The notes under the pieces: generated by a model
Told to the model about the DNA's origin: nothing
The model's database searches: none
What the model saw: the letters and a program-made list of their open reading frames with translations, nothing else
Assembly: GCF_037040815.1 (NCBI RefSeq)
Contig: NZ_CP146232.1
Location: 2,040,501 to 2,104,500 of the forward strand
Length of the DNA stretch: 64,000 bases
Source: Pararoseomonas sp. SCSIO 73927
GTDB lineage: Bacteria > Pseudomonadota > Alphaproteobacteria > Acetobacterales > Acetobacteraceae
Reading direction: 5' to 3'
Shown here: positions 18,241-27,154 of the stretch, in pieces
How the letters are laid out: every line of letters starts with the position of its first letter
Position numbering within the stretch: position 1 is the first letter of the stretch
Made by a program: the position numbers and the translations under genes

Positions 18241-19059
18241 ATGGCCTCAGGTTCCGACGAATCCAGGGAAGCGATCCTCGGCGCCGTCCGGCGCGGGCTG
18301 CGCCGCGGTGCATTGCCGGGCGACCAGGCGGCGATGCTGGACGGGCGGCTGGCCACCCATCCCCGCCACCTCATCCCCGCCCGCGCCCGCATCGGCGGCC
18401 CGGAGCAGATCGCCCTCTTCGTGAAGAACGTGGAGAAAGAGTTCGGCACGGTGGAGCGGGTGGAGGATGCCGCTTCCGTCCCCGCCGCCGTGGCGGACTA
18501 CCTGGCCGCGCAGAACCTCGAGCCGCGTTTCGTCCTCGCCCCGCACCCGGCGCTTGCGGCACTGCCCTGGGCGGACCGCCCCATGCTGGCCTTCGAGACG
18601 CGCCGCGCCCTGCCCAGCGACGCCGTTTCCGTCCAGCACGCCTGGGCCGGGGTGGCGGAGACGGGCACCCTCGTCTTCCCCTCCGGGCCCGAGCGCCCGA
18701 CCACCCTCAACATCCTGCCGGAGACGGAGATCGCGATCCTCCGCGCCTCCGACATCCTCGGCGCCTATGAGGAGGCCTGGGACCGCCTGCGCGCCGAGCG
18801 CGGCGGTGCCGAGCCCAATCCGAACCCATCGGGCGGCTTCATGCCCCGCAACGTCATGCTCGTCACCGGCCCCTCCCGCTCCGCCGACATCGAGCAGACG
18901 CTGGAGCTCGGCGCCCACGGCCCGCGCCGCCTGCACGTCATCCTGATCGAGGACGCGCCCGCCGCCCGTACCGCCCTGTCCGAGGCCGCCGACCCCCGCC
19001 CGGCCGCCGCGCGCGAGCCGATCGCCCGCCCCGGCGAGATCGCCAACCCCGCCGACTGA
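18241..19059 (+). CDS. LUD-domain protein, LutC/YkgG-like
   Basis: A 272-residue protein of the LUD (lactate utilisation) family, closest in layout to LutC: REAILGAVRRGLRRG at the N-terminus, then a Rossmann-like LUD domain with AWAGVAETGTLVF and ETEIAIL segments and a late MLVTGPSRSADIEQTL signature. LutC normally works with the iron-sulphur proteins LutA and LutB in L-lactate oxidation; neither is adjacent. A Pro/Ala/Arg-rich tail follows the domain. The start at 18241 has no strong Shine-Dalgarno. Its stop overlaps the next start by one base (TGATG). Confidence 0.8.
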   Translation: MASGSDESREAILGAVRRGLRRGALPGDQAAMLDGRLATHPRHLIPARARIGGPEQIALFVKNVEKEFGTVERVEDAASVPAAVADYLAAQNLEPRFVLAPHPALAALPWADRPMLAFETRRALPSDAVSVQHAWAGVAETGTLVFPSGPERPTTLNILPETEIAILRASDILGAYEEAWDRLRAERGGAEPNPNPSGGFMPRNVMLVTGPSRSADIEQTLELGAHGPRRLHVILIEDAPAARTALSEAADPRPAAAREPIARPGEIANPAD

Positions 19060-19592
19060 TGGCCAGACGTCCGCGCCCTGTCTCGCAGGCCGAGCGGGCC
19101 CTGTGGCACGCCTACCTCGCCCTGAACGGCGTCGCGGCGCTGCCCGGCCGCGACGCCCCGCCGCCCCCCGTGCCCGAGCCGCCTGCCCCGCCGCCCCAGC
19201 CCGCCGAAGCCCCGATCCCGCCGGCCCACCCGGCCGCCCCCGCCCGCGTGCCCGCCATCGCCGTCGGCCAGCCCGGCGCCGGCATGGACGACCGCCGCTG
19301 GCGCGACCTCCGCCGCGGCAAGATCCGCCCGGAGCGCACCCTGGACCTCCACGGCCGCCGCGCCGAGGAGGCCTACGGCGCCACCCTCTCCTTCATCCGG
19401 GATTCCCATGCGGACGGCGTGCGCTGCGTGGCGATCGTCACCGGCAAAGGCAGCGGGGAGGGCGGGATCCTCCGCCGCGAACTGCCCCACTGGCTCAACC
19501 TGCCCTCGCTGCGGCCGCTGATCCTGGGCGCGGCGCACCCGCACCGGGCCAATACGGGGGCGGTCCACCTGCTTCTCCGGCGGCGGCGCTGA
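19059..19592 (+). CDS. Smr-domain protein
   Basis: A 177-residue protein with a Smr domain in its C-terminal half (from about residue 90): LDLHGRRAEEA, then VTGKGSGEGGILRREL and a final HRANTGAVHLLLRRR. Smr domains are nucleic-acid-binding and often nicking endonucleases; the LDLHG and TGKG motifs are the conserved core. Residues 30-75 are Pro/Ala-rich linker. Translation is coupled to the LUD gene by a TGATG overlap. It is followed by an 11-bp hairpin (19599-19623). Confidence 0.88.
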   Translation: MARRPRPVSQAERALWHAYLALNGVAALPGRDAPPPPVPEPPAPPPQPAEAPIPPAHPAAPARVPAIAVGQPGAGMDDRRWRDLRRGKIRPERTLDLHGRRAEEAYGATLSFIRDSHADGVRCVAIVTGKGSGEGGILRRELPHWLNLPSLRPLILGAAHPHRANTGAVHLLLRRRR

Positions 19593-19598
19593 AAGGCC

Positions 19599-19848
19599 GT
19601 GGAGAGGGCGCCGCCCTCTCCACACCTCACCCGCCAAGGGCCGGAGGCCCCTGGACCCCCGTCTGGCTGCTGCGGCGCCGTCCTGCGACGGGGCCCCGCG
19701 TGAGGGGCCTCTTCCTGCCCTTGCAGTCGCCTCGGGTCATCGACCCGAGGCGCACCGGCAGCCGGGTATTCCCAAAGCCTAGAAGAAGATGATGGTGAGG
19801 GGTTCGGGGAGAGGAAGAACTCCTTCTTCCTCTCCCCGGGACAGACTG
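19599..19848 (-). repeat. A-B-C hairpin element, copy 2 (minus orientation)
   Basis: Module A lies at 19805-19838 (15-bp stem, loop reading GGAG on the minus strand). Module B lies at 19728-19752 (11-bp stem, loop GAT on the minus strand). Module C is CCAAGGGCC/GGCCCCTGG at 19634-19654. At the far end GTGGAGAGGGC (19599-19609) pairs with GCCCTCTCCAC (19613-19623). The element fills the gap between two convergent genes. The A-B centre distance is 81.5 nt. Confidence 0.85.
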
Positions 19849-19859
19849 GAGGCGAAGAC

Positions 19860-20291
19860 CTACCGCTGCGCCCGCCGCTGCGCCGCGACAGCGGAGGGTG
19901 GCGTGCCCACGCGGGTCGCCTGGTCGTCCCGGGCGCCGGTGATGTTGCCGGCGCAGGTCCCGTTCTCGACCATCAGCCGGTAGCCGGAGGCGGTGGGCCC
20001 GCAGGCGCGGATCAGGTCGTCGCGGTGGGGGCCGCGGGCGTCGAAGACGTCGCGCACGAACTTGTCCACCTCGGTGTTCGCCTGGACCTTGTCCGCCGGC
20101 GCCTTGGGGGAGGCGGCGATGCAGGCCCGCCAGGCCGCCACCGCGTCGTCGCAGGTTGCATCCCCTGTGGAGGGCGGCGTGACGGCATTGGCGACGGCGC
20201 GGGAGCGCAGCTGGGTCTGCGCGGCGGCCGGTGCGGTCAGGGCCGGCACAGCGAGGAGGAGGGCCGGCACGGCAAGGAGCGCGAGGCGCAT
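19860..20291 (-). CDS. secreted hypothetical protein with Cys residues
   Basis: A 143-residue protein with a textbook signal peptide (MRLALLAVPALLLAVPALTA, cleavage near AAAQT). The mature part contains a paired-Cys segment (CDDAVAAWRACIAA) and two later cysteines (IRACGP, NGTCAGN), which could make two disulphides in the periplasm. No family recognised. It ends 12 nt from repeat copy 2 and is divergent from sppA. Confidence 0.65.
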   Translation of the reverse strand: MRLALLAVPALLLAVPALTAPAAAQTQLRSRAVANAVTPPSTGDATCDDAVAAWRACIAASPKAPADKVQANTEVDKFVRDVFDARGPHRDDLIRACGPTASGYRLMVENGTCAGNITGARDDQATRVGTPPSAVAAQRRAQR

Positions 20292-20493
20292 GGGCGTTGT
20301 CCCGTTGGAGTGGCCCGCACCCGGCGGCCGGGCCTTGAGAACCCCTTCTCTCTAACCCGGGCCGCGGTCCCGTGTCACGCGACGGGGCGCGGGTTTTGCG
20401 TCGCGCCCACCGCCGTGGTCCGGCTTCGTCTGGCGCGCTTCTTCTTGCGCGCTTCTTCTAGCGCGGCCCGCGCGGGCCGTGCATAGACGCGGC

Positions 20494-21558
20494 ATGGCAA
20501 CGCCCTCTCCCTGGCCCGCGCCCCAGCCCCCGGCCGCCGCGCCCCCGGTCTCCGCGGCCCCCTTGCCCGGGATCCAGGGCGGGCTGGAGGCCGACCTGCT
20601 GCTGGACCGCCGGCGCCTGAAGCGCAGCCGCGGGCTGTGGCGCCTTCTCGCCGTCCTGGCCGTGATCGGCGGGCTCGGGCTGGCCGCCGCGGCGCTGGAC
20701 GAGGACGGGCCGTCGTCCCTCGCCGGCTTCGCCGCCGGCCCGCATGTTCTCCGCCTCACCGTGTCCGGCACCATCACGGATGACCGCCGGCTGGTGGAGG
20801 CGATCGAGCGGGCCGCGAAATCCGATTCGGTCCGCGGCATGATCCTGGCGGTGGACAGCCCCGGCGGCACCGTGGCGGGCGGGGAGGCCCTGCACGCCGC
20901 CCTGGCCCGCTTCCGCGCCGCCAAACCGCTGGTGGCCACCTTCGGCGGCACCGCCGCCTCGGCCGGCTACATGATCGCCATGCCCGCCGAGCGCATCTTC
21001 GCCAGGGAAGGCAGCGTGACCGGCTCCATCGGCGTGCTGCTGCAGTCCTTCGACGCGGAGGGCGCCATGCGCAGCCTCGGGCTGCGGGCGGAGGCCATCA
21101 CCTCCGGCGCGCTGAAGGACCAGCCCAGCCCCTTCCGGCCGCTGACGGAGGAGGGCCGCGCCGCGCTGCGCGCCGTGGTGCAGGACCTCTACGACCAGTT
21201 CGTCCGCCGCGTGGCGGAGGGCCGCCGCATGCCGGAGGACCGGGTGCGGGCGCTGGCCGATGGCCGCATCATGACCGGCCGCCAGGCGCTCTCCGCCGGG
21301 CTGGTGGACGCCATCGGCGGGGAGAGGGAGGCCCGCGCCCACCTCGCCACGGCCCACAGCATCGCCGAGGACCTGCCGGTGCGCGACCTGCGCGCCCGCG
21401 ACCTGCGGGAGCGCACCTTCGGCGCATCCATTGGCACGGCGCTGGGCGAGACCCTGGCCGCCGCTCTGCCGCCCATGGTGAAAACCCTGATTTCAGAAGG
21501 GCTTGGCGCGCCGCTGCACGTTGACGGCGCGGGGACGCTTTGGCAGCCTCCGCGTTGA
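20494..21558 (+). CDS. sppA: signal peptide peptidase SppA, S49 family
   Basis: A 354-residue S49 protease of the short SppA type. It digests cleaved signal peptides in the inner membrane, with the active site facing the periplasm. A Pro-rich N-terminus precedes one membrane helix (about 50-70, LLAVLAVIGGLGLAAAAL). The S49 core has LAVDSPGGTVAGGEALH, the catalytic-serine region GGTAASAGYMIAM, and GSVTGSIGVLLQ. The DGRIMTGRQALSAGLVDAIGG segment is also characteristic. The start at ATG 20494 was preferred over one 15 nt earlier. It is followed by ihfB, the common alphaproteobacterial order. Confidence 0.92.
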   Translation: MATPSPWPAPQPPAAAPPVSAAPLPGIQGGLEADLLLDRRRLKRSRGLWRLLAVLAVIGGLGLAAAALDEDGPSSLAGFAAGPHVLRLTVSGTITDDRRLVEAIERAAKSDSVRGMILAVDSPGGTVAGGEALHAALARFRAAKPLVATFGGTAASAGYMIAMPAERIFAREGSVTGSIGVLLQSFDAEGAMRSLGLRAEAITSGALKDQPSPFRPLTEEGRAALRAVVQDLYDQFVRRVAEGRRMPEDRVRALADGRIMTGRQALSAGLVDAIGGEREARAHLATAHSIAEDLPVRDLRARDLRERTFGASIGTALGETLAAALPPMVKTLISEGLGAPLHVDGAGTLWQPPR

Positions 21559-21603
21559 TCGGACCGGGATGCGCGCAGTGACATCATCGACGACCCCGTC
21601 GGC

Positions 21604-21972
21604 ATGACGAAGTCGGAACTTATCGCGGCCCTGGCGGCGGCCAACCCCCATCTGCGCCAGCCGGACGTGGAGCTGATCGTGGCCACGATCTTCGAGGAGA
21701 TCACCGCCGCGCTCTCCCGCGGGGACCGGGTGGAGTTGCGGGGCTTCGGTGCCTTCTCCGCCAAGAAGCGGGATGCCCGGACCGGCCGCAACCCCCGCAC
21801 GGGCGAGTCCGTTGCGGTCTCCGGCAAGGCCGTTCCCTACTTCAAGCCCGGCAAGGAGCTGCGCGAGAGGGTCAATGGCGGCCCGCTGCAGAGCCCGCGC
21901 CAGACTGCCGCCTCCACCGCCGCCTCGAAGGCCCCCTCGGCCAAGGCCCCCTCGAAGGCCGCGGAAGGCTGA
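21604..21972 (+). CDS. ihfB: integration host factor subunit beta
   Basis: A 122-residue IHF-beta. With IHF-alpha it bends DNA at specific sites for transcription, recombination and replication. It starts [17 protein letters not shown], contains [17 protein letters not shown] and the arm motif [10 protein letters not shown], and ends with an extra ~28-residue Ala/Ser/Lys-rich tail. The repeated [12 protein letters not shown] tail is longer than in E. coli (94 aa). It lies between sppA and lapA, usual for the class. Confidence 0.93.
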   Translation: MTKSELIAALAAANPHLRQPDVELIVATIFEEITAALSRGDRVELRGFGAFSAKKRDARTGRNPRTGESVAVSGKAVPYFKPGKELRERVNGGPLQSPRQTAASTAASKAPSAKAPSKAAEG

Positions 21973-21991
21973 CACCACAGGAGTTCCGCCG

Positions 21992-22351
21992 ATGTGGCGC
22001 GCGTTGCTGTTCCTGCCCCTCCTCCTCGTCATCGTGCTGTTCGCCGTCTCAAACATGCAGCCCGTGCAGGTCGGCCTCTGGCCCTTCGACCTGACCTGGC
22101 AGACCCCGCTGGCGCTGGCGGTGCTGCTGATCGCGGCGCTCGCCTTCCTGCTCGGCGCCCTTGTCGCCTGGGCGGCCGCCGGTCCCTCCCGCCGCCGCGC
22201 CCGCGCCCGCATCCGCGCCGGAGAGGCCGCGCAGGCGGAGCTGAACGAGCTGCGCGCAAGGGAGGCCAAGCGGGTGGAGGCCGAGACCACCGCCCGCGAC
22301 CAGGCGATGTATTCCGGCACGGGCTCCAGGGCCGTGCGCGTCATCGGGTAG
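21992..22351 (+). CDS. lapA: LapA / DUF1049 membrane protein
   Basis: A 119-residue protein of the LapA (DUF1049) family, involved in lipopolysaccharide assembly control in E. coli. Two membrane helices (about 4-20 and 42-65) flank SNMQPVQVGLWPFDLTW, the family signature. A cytoplasmic Arg/Ala/Glu-rich coiled segment follows. CAGGAG sits about 10 nt before the ATG. It is convergent with livF, with only 5 nt between stops. Confidence 0.88.
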   Translation: MWRALLFLPLLLVIVLFAVSNMQPVQVGLWPFDLTWQTPLALAVLLIAALAFLLGALVAWAAAGPSRRRARARIRAGEAAQAELNELRAREAKRVEAETTARDQAMYSGTGSRAVRVIG

Positions 22352-22356
22352 GGCGG

Positions 22357-23058
22357 CTAGACCCCGATCCAGGCCTTCACCCGGGCGAAGTCGCGGTCCA
22401 GCTCCGCCCCGCTGCCCTCCCACACGGTGCGGCCCTTCTCCAGCACCGTGTGCCGATCCGCCAGCCGCCGCAGCGCCGCCAGGGTCTTGTCGATCAGCAG
22501 GATCGCCTGGCCCTCCGCCTTGAGCTCGGCCAGCGTCGTCCAGATCTCCGCCCGGATCACCGGCGCCAGCCCCTCCGTCGCCTCGTCCAGGATGAGCAGG
22601 TGCGGGTTGGTCATCAGCGCGCGGCCGATGGCCAGCATCTGCTGCTCCCCGCCCGAGAGAGTGCGGGCCGACTGCCCCGCGCGCTCCCGCAGGCGCGGGA
22701 ACAGGGTGAAGACCCGCTCCAGCGTCCAGGGATGGCGCGCCTTCTCCCGATCTGCGGCGGTGGCGACGAGGTTCTCCCGCACCGTCAGCGTCGGGAAGAC
22801 CTGTCGCCCTTCCGGCACCAGCCCGATGCCGCGCCGCGCCACGCCCTCCGGCGGCAGGCCGGAGACCACGGCGCCCCGGAACCTCACCCGCCCGCCGCGC
22901 GGCGGGTTCAGGCCCATGATGGCGCGCACCGTGGTCGTCTTGCCCATGCCGTTGCGGCCGAGCAGCGTCACTACCTCACCCTGGCCCACGCGCAGGTTCA
23001 CGTCGAACAGCACCTCCGCGCTGCCATAGCCGGCGCGCAGCCCCTCCACCTCCAGCAT
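22357..23058 (-). CDS. livF: branched-chain amino acid ABC transporter ATP-binding protein LivF
   Basis: A 233-residue ABC ATPase of the LivF type. Walker A is GRNGMGKTT (34-42), the signature is LSGGEQQMLAIGRAL, and Walker B is LLILDEATEGLAP. LivF and LivG are the cytoplasmic ATPase pair of a hydrophobic-amino-acid uptake system. Its start abuts the livG stop, so translation is coupled. The bound substrate is set by the binding protein and cannot be fixed to branched-chain amino acids from sequence. Confidence 0.93.
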   Translation of the reverse strand: MLEVEGLRAGYGSAEVLFDVNLRVGQGEVVTLLGRNGMGKTTTVRAIMGLNPPRGGRVRFRGAVVSGLPPEGVARRGIGLVPEGRQVFPTLTVRENLVATAADREKARHPWTLERVFTLFPRLRERAGQSARTLSGGEQQMLAIGRALMTNPHLLILDEATEGLAPVIRAEIWTTLAELKAEGQAILLIDKTLAALRRLADRHTVLEKGRTVWEGSGAELDRDFARVKAWIGV

Positions 23059-23819
23059 CAGACCGCCTCCTCCTCGGAGAGGTAGGCCGCGCGCACCTGC
23101 GGATCCTGCCGAATCGCCTCTGGCGCGCCGCAGGCGATGCAGTGGCCGTAGACCAGCACGGAGAGGCGGTCGGCGAGGCTGAACACGGCGTCCATGTCGT
23201 GCTCCACCAGCAGCATGGGGATGCGGCCCTTCAAGCGGCGCAGCACCTCCGTCATCCGCAGGGATTCGCTGGCCCCCAGCCCCGCCATCGGCTCGTCCAG
23301 CAGCAGCATGCGCGGGCGGCTCGCCAGGGCCACGGCCAGCTCCAGCTGCTTGCGCTCCCCGTGGGAAAGATCGGCCACCGGCAGCGCCCAGCGCGCGCGG
23401 GAGAGCCCCACCTCCTCCAGCGCCGCCCGCGCCGGCTCCAGCAGCCGCGGATCGCGGGAGGCATCGCGCCAGAAGCGGAAGGAGTGCCCGGCCCGCGCCT
23501 GCACGGACAGCGCGACGTTGGATTCCGCCGTGTCGTCCTCCAGCAACTGCGTGATCTGGAAGGTGCGGGCCAGCCCGCGCGCCACCCGCGCCGGGGCGGA
23601 GAGGCGCGTGACCTCCTCCCCCATGAAGAGGATGCGGCCCTTGTCGGGCGTGATCTCGCCCATGATCTGGCCGATCGCGGTGGTCTTGCCCGCGCCGTTC
23701 GGCCCGATCAGCGCGTGCAGCTCGCCCGGCAGCACCTCCAGGCTCAGCTTGTCCGTCGCGGTCAGGCCGCCGAAGCGCTTGACCAGGTTCTGGACGGAGA
23801 GGACGGGCGGCTCAGCCAT
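23058..23819 (-). CDS. livG: branched-chain amino acid ABC transporter ATP-binding protein LivG
   Basis: A 253-residue LivG-type ABC ATPase. Walker A is GPNGAGKTT (39-47), the signature LSHGERKQLELAVAL, and Walker B MLLLDEPMAGLG. LivG proteins carry a longer insert after Walker A than LivF, seen here as VTRLSAPARVARGLARTFQ. It overlaps the end of livM by 8 nt. Confidence 0.93.
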   Translation of the reverse strand: MAEPPVLSVQNLVKRFGGLTATDKLSLEVLPGELHALIGPNGAGKTTAIGQIMGEITPDKGRILFMGEEVTRLSAPARVARGLARTFQITQLLEDDTAESNVALSVQARAGHSFRFWRDASRDPRLLEPARAALEEVGLSRARWALPVADLSHGERKQLELAVALASRPRMLLLDEPMAGLGASESLRMTEVLRRLKGRIPMLLVEHDMDAVFSLADRLSVLVYGHCIACGAPEAIRQDPQVRAAYLSEEEAV

Positions 23820-24894
23820 GTCGCGCGGTCTCCGGAAGCGCCTGGCTTGGTGTCAGTTCGCCCGCCGGCAGGGCCTGGGGCGGTTCCGCCTCCGGCGCGC
23901 GCCGCCCGGCCAGGCGCCGCACCACGCCCATCAGCCCGCCGCGCGCGAAGAGCACGACCAGCAGCAGGATCGGCCCCAGCACGAACTGCCAGTGCTCCGT
24001 CATGCCGGAGAGGCTGTACTCCAGCGTCACCAGCGCCGCGGCGCCGATCACCGGCCCCAGCAGCGTGCCCAGCCCGCCGAGAATCACCATGATCATCATC
24101 TCGCCGGACTTGGTCCAGGCCATCATGTCCGGCGAGACGAAGCGCAGGTAGTTCACCATCAGCGCCCCCGCCATCGCCGCGCCCATGCCGGCGATGACGA
24201 AAGCGACGAGCTTGTAGAAGTAGGTCCGCACGCCGAGCGCGGCCATCCGCCGCTCCCCCTGCCGCACGCCGGCCAGCACCCGCCCGAAGCGGGATCGCGC
24301 GATGCGGTCCATCAGGAACAGCCACGCGGCGAGCAGCCCGAGGCAGATCCAGAACAGCGTCGCCGCGTCCCGGAGGTTCAGCCCCAGCACCGGCGCCACG
24401 CGCCGGATCGCCAGCCCGTCATCGCCGCCATAGGCCTTCAGCGAGACGAAGAGGAAGAAGAGCATCTGCGCGAAGGCGAGGGTGATCATGATGAATTGCA
24501 CCCCCGCCGTGCGGAGCGAGAGCGCGCCGATGATCGCCGCCCCCACGCCGCCGACGAGGATCGCGGCGGGCATCGTCACCAGCAGGCTGTTCGAGCCGGG
24601 GATGAGGCCCAGGAAAGGCTCCCCCGAGCTGTAATGCGCGTAGAGGATCCCCACCGCGTATCCGCCCAGCCCGAAATAGGCCGCGTGTCCAAAGGAGACG
24701 AGCCCGGCATGGCCGAGGATGAGGTTCAGCGAGGAGGCGGCGATCGCGTAGATCACGATGCGCGTGGCCAGCCCCACCGTGGCGGGGCTGTCCAGCATCG
24801 GCGCCAGCACGGGGATGAAGGCGGCCAGCACCAGCAGCGCCACCACCCAGGCCCGTTCGTCCCGGATCATCTTATGCATGGCCCCTTCAAGCAT
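23812..24894 (-). CDS. livM: branched-chain amino acid ABC transporter permease LivM
   Basis: A 360-residue LivM-type permease with about ten hydrophobic segments. The GHAGLVSFGHAAYFGLGGYA segment is the family's most conserved stretch, and the EAA-like loop is near GGLGTLLGPVIGA. The 5' end overlaps livH by 8 nt. Two further in-frame ATGs at 24879 and 24870 are possible starts. The C-terminus is Pro/Glu/Ala-rich. Confidence 0.9.
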   Translation of the reverse strand: MLEGAMHKMIRDERAWVVALLVLAAFIPVLAPMLDSPATVGLATRIVIYAIAASSLNLILGHAGLVSFGHAAYFGLGGYAVGILYAHYSSGEPFLGLIPGSNSLLVTMPAAILVGGVGAAIIGALSLRTAGVQFIMITLAFAQMLFFLFVSLKAYGGDDGLAIRRVAPVLGLNLRDAATLFWICLGLLAAWLFLMDRIARSRFGRVLAGVRQGERRMAALGVRTYFYKLVAFVIAGMGAAMAGALMVNYLRFVSPDMMAWTKSGEMMIMVILGGLGTLLGPVIGAAALVTLEYSLSGMTEHWQFVLGPILLLVVLFARGGLMGVVRRLAGRRAPEAEPPQALPAGELTPSQALPETARHG

Positions 24895-25801
24895 GAGCCG
24901 GAAACAGCCCGCGCGGCTTCACCAGAAGCACCAGCGCCATCAGCAGGTACACCCCCATCGAGGCGAGGCCCGCGCCCAGCGCGTCCGCCTCAGACCCTTC
25001 CATCACCTGCCGCAACAGCCCCGGCACGTAGGCCCGCAGCACCGTGTCCACCAGCCCGACCAGCACCGCCCCGAACAGCGCGCCCCGCACGGAGCCGATC
25101 CCGCCGATGACGACGACGACGAAGGTGAGGATCAGGATCTGCTCCCCCATCCCCACCTGCACGGAGAGGATCGGCCCCGTCATCACCCCCGCCAGCCCCG
25201 CCAGGAAGGCGCCCAGCCCGAAGACGAGCGTGTAGAGCAGCCGGACATCCACCCCGAGCGCCCGCACCATCTCCCGGTGCGTCGCGCCCGCGCGCACCAG
25301 CATCCCCACCCGCGTCCGCTGGATCAGGACATAGAGGCCGAGCGCCACCAGTAGCCCCACCGCGATGATCGCCAGGCGGTAAATCGGGTAGTCCACGCCC
25401 GGCAGCACGCGGACCGTGCCCCGCAGCGCCTCCGGCACGTTCACGAAAAGGGGTTGGCGGCCGAACAGCAGCACCATTCCCTCGTTGAAGAACAGGATCA
25501 GCCCGAAGGTGGCCAGCACCTGGTCCAGGTGGTCCCGTGCGTAGAGCCTTCGCAGCACGGCGTACTCCACCACCATCCCCACGGCCGCCGCCGCCGCCAG
25601 CCCCGCCAGCAGCGCGACGACCGCGGAACCGGTGGAGGAGGCCGCCACCGCCGCCGCGTAGGCACCGACCATGTAGAGGGAGCCGTGGGCGAGGTTGATC
25701 ACGCCCATGATCCCGAAGACCAGCGTCAGCCCTGCCGCCAGCAGGAAGAGCGTGACGCCCAGCTGGACCCCGTTCAGCAACTGCTCCAGCAGAAGCGCCA
25801 C
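24887..25801 (-). CDS. livH: branched-chain amino acid ABC transporter permease LivH
   Basis: A 304-residue LivH-type permease. It has NGVQLGVTLFLLAAGLTLVFG at the start, then MGVINLAHGSLYMVGAY, both typical, and about eight membrane helices. With LivM it forms the membrane channel. A 42-nt gap holding a triplicated 14-bp repeat separates it from the binding-protein gene. Confidence 0.92.
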   Translation of the reverse strand: MALLLEQLLNGVQLGVTLFLLAAGLTLVFGIMGVINLAHGSLYMVGAYAAAVAASSTGSAVVALLAGLAAAAAVGMVVEYAVLRRLYARDHLDQVLATFGLILFFNEGMVLLFGRQPLFVNVPEALRGTVRVLPGVDYPIYRLAIIAVGLLVALGLYVLIQRTRVGMLVRAGATHREMVRALGVDVRLLYTLVFGLGAFLAGLAGVMTGPILSVQVGMGEQILILTFVVVVIGGIGSVRGALFGAVLVGLVDTVLRAYVPGLLRQVMEGSEADALGAGLASMGVYLLMALVLLVKPRGLFPAHA

Positions 25802-25815
25802 GCCACTCTCCTAAG

Positions 25816-25858
25816 TCAGAACTTGCCGATCAGAACTTGCCGATCAGAACTTGCACTG
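25816..25858. repeat. 14-bp tandem repeat across binding-protein stop
   Basis: TCAGAACTTGCCGA occurs at 25816-25829 and 25830-25843, and TCAGAACTTGC begins again at 25844. On the minus strand each unit ends in TTCTGA, the last codons and stop of the binding-protein gene. Confidence 0.8.
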
Positions 25859-27031
25859 GGCCGCGTAGACGTCGCCGTGGTCCGTCAGCACCCGATCCTT
25901 CGTCACCAGCGCCGGCTTGCCGGCGACGTTCTCCACCCGGATCGCCCACCAGTCCTGCACGGGGTGGTTGTTGGCGCCGAAGGAGAACTTGCCGCGCGTG
26001 CTCTCGAAGCTCGCCGGCTTCATCGCGCGGTAGAAGGTCTCCGTGTCGTCCACCTTGCCCCCCGTGCCCTTCAGCGCCGCGCCGATCGCCAGCGCCGTGT
26101 CGAAGCTCTGCTGCGCGTAGAAGGTCGGGATGCGGTTGTACTTCGCCTGGAAGGCCGCGACGAAGCGCTTGCTCGCCGGCACGTCGAGATCGCTGTTCCA
26201 CTGGCTGGTGAGATTGATGCCCACCGCCGCATCGCCCACCGCCGAAAGCGTCGTCGCGTCCATGGAAGGGGAGGCGAGCGTCATCGGAATGTTGGCGAGA
26301 AGCCCGGCCTGCACGTACTGCCGCAGGAAGGTGATCCCCAGCCCGCCGGGGTGGAACTGGTACACGCCGTCCGGCGCCGCCGCGCGGATCTGCGCCATCT
26401 CCGCCGCGTAGTCCGTCTGGTCCAGCCGCGTGTAGACCTCGCCCGCGACCTGCCCCTTGTAGAGCCGCTTGAACCCCGTCAGCGCGTCGCGCCCGGCCTG
26501 GTAGTTCGGCGCCAGAATGAACATCTTCTTCTGGCCGAGATTGTTGGCCAGCTGCCCCGCGCTCTCGTGCAGGCTGTCGTTCTGCCAGGCCACGGACCAG
26601 AAGTTCTTGTGGCACTCCCGGCCCGCGAGGTTCGACGGCGAGGCGTTCGGCGAGACGTAGATCCCGCCTGCATCCAGCACGTCGCCCACCACGGCGCCGA
26701 GGATGTTGGAGAAGATGATCCCCGTCAGCAGCCGCACGCGCTCGTTCTTCATGAACCGCTCGGCCACCTGCTTGCCCTGGCCGGGGCGGAAGCCGTCATC
26801 CTCGACCAGCAGCTGGACCGGCGTGCCGCCGAGCTTCCCGCCCTCCATCTCCATCGCCAGCTGGAAGGCGTCGCGGATGTCCTGCCCGATATAGCCACCC
26901 GCGCCGGAGAGGGTGGTGATCATGCCGATCTTCAGCGGCGCACCCTGCGCCAGCGACGGCCGCGCGAGGGAGGAGGCGCCGAGCCCGAGGGCGGCGCCCG
27001 TGGCCAGCAGGCCGCGTCGGTTCAGGTTCAT
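25844..27031 (-). CDS. ABC transporter substrate-binding protein (Leu/Ile/Val-binding type)
   Basis: A 395-residue periplasmic binding protein, peripla_BP_6 type. The export signal has the twin-arginine-like NRRGLLATGAALGLGAS and cleavage near SLAQG. The mature protein begins with the typical KIGMITTLSGAGGYIGQDI. The start (27029-27031) has GGAGG about 7 nt upstream; a longer frame adds no signal-like sequence. It is first in a five-gene liv operon running leftwards (binding protein, livH, livM, livG, livF). The ligand could be amino acids, amides or aromatic acids; sequence alone does not decide. Confidence 0.92.
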   Translation of the reverse strand: MNLNRRGLLATGAALGLGASSLARPSLAQGAPLKIGMITTLSGAGGYIGQDIRDAFQLAMEMEGGKLGGTPVQLLVEDDGFRPGQGKQVAERFMKNERVRLLTGIIFSNILGAVVGDVLDAGGIYVSPNASPSNLAGRECHKNFWSVAWQNDSLHESAGQLANNLGQKKMFILAPNYQAGRDALTGFKRLYKGQVAGEVYTRLDQTDYAAEMAQIRAAAPDGVYQFHPGGLGITFLRQYVQAGLLANIPMTLASPSMDATTLSAVGDAAVGINLTSQWNSDLDVPASKRFVAAFQAKYNRIPTFYAQQSFDTALAIGAALKGTGGKVDDTETFYRAMKPASFESTRGKFSFGANNHPVQDWWAIRVENVAGKPALVTKDRVLTDHGDVYAAQCKF

Positions 27032-27154
27032 TGGAAGCCTCCGTGTCGTTTCGTTGAAGCCTAAAATACTTTCTCGCGGGCCGTCCACATTGGCGTGAGC
27101 GTCGGTCCGGCCATCTCTGGGCGCCTATGCAGGTTCCAGGCCGGACGTGGCGGG

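Noticed and set aside
23194..25110. 638-codon plus-strand frame opposite the liv permease genes
   Set aside because: Antisense of a complete, motif-rich liv operon; composition is noise.
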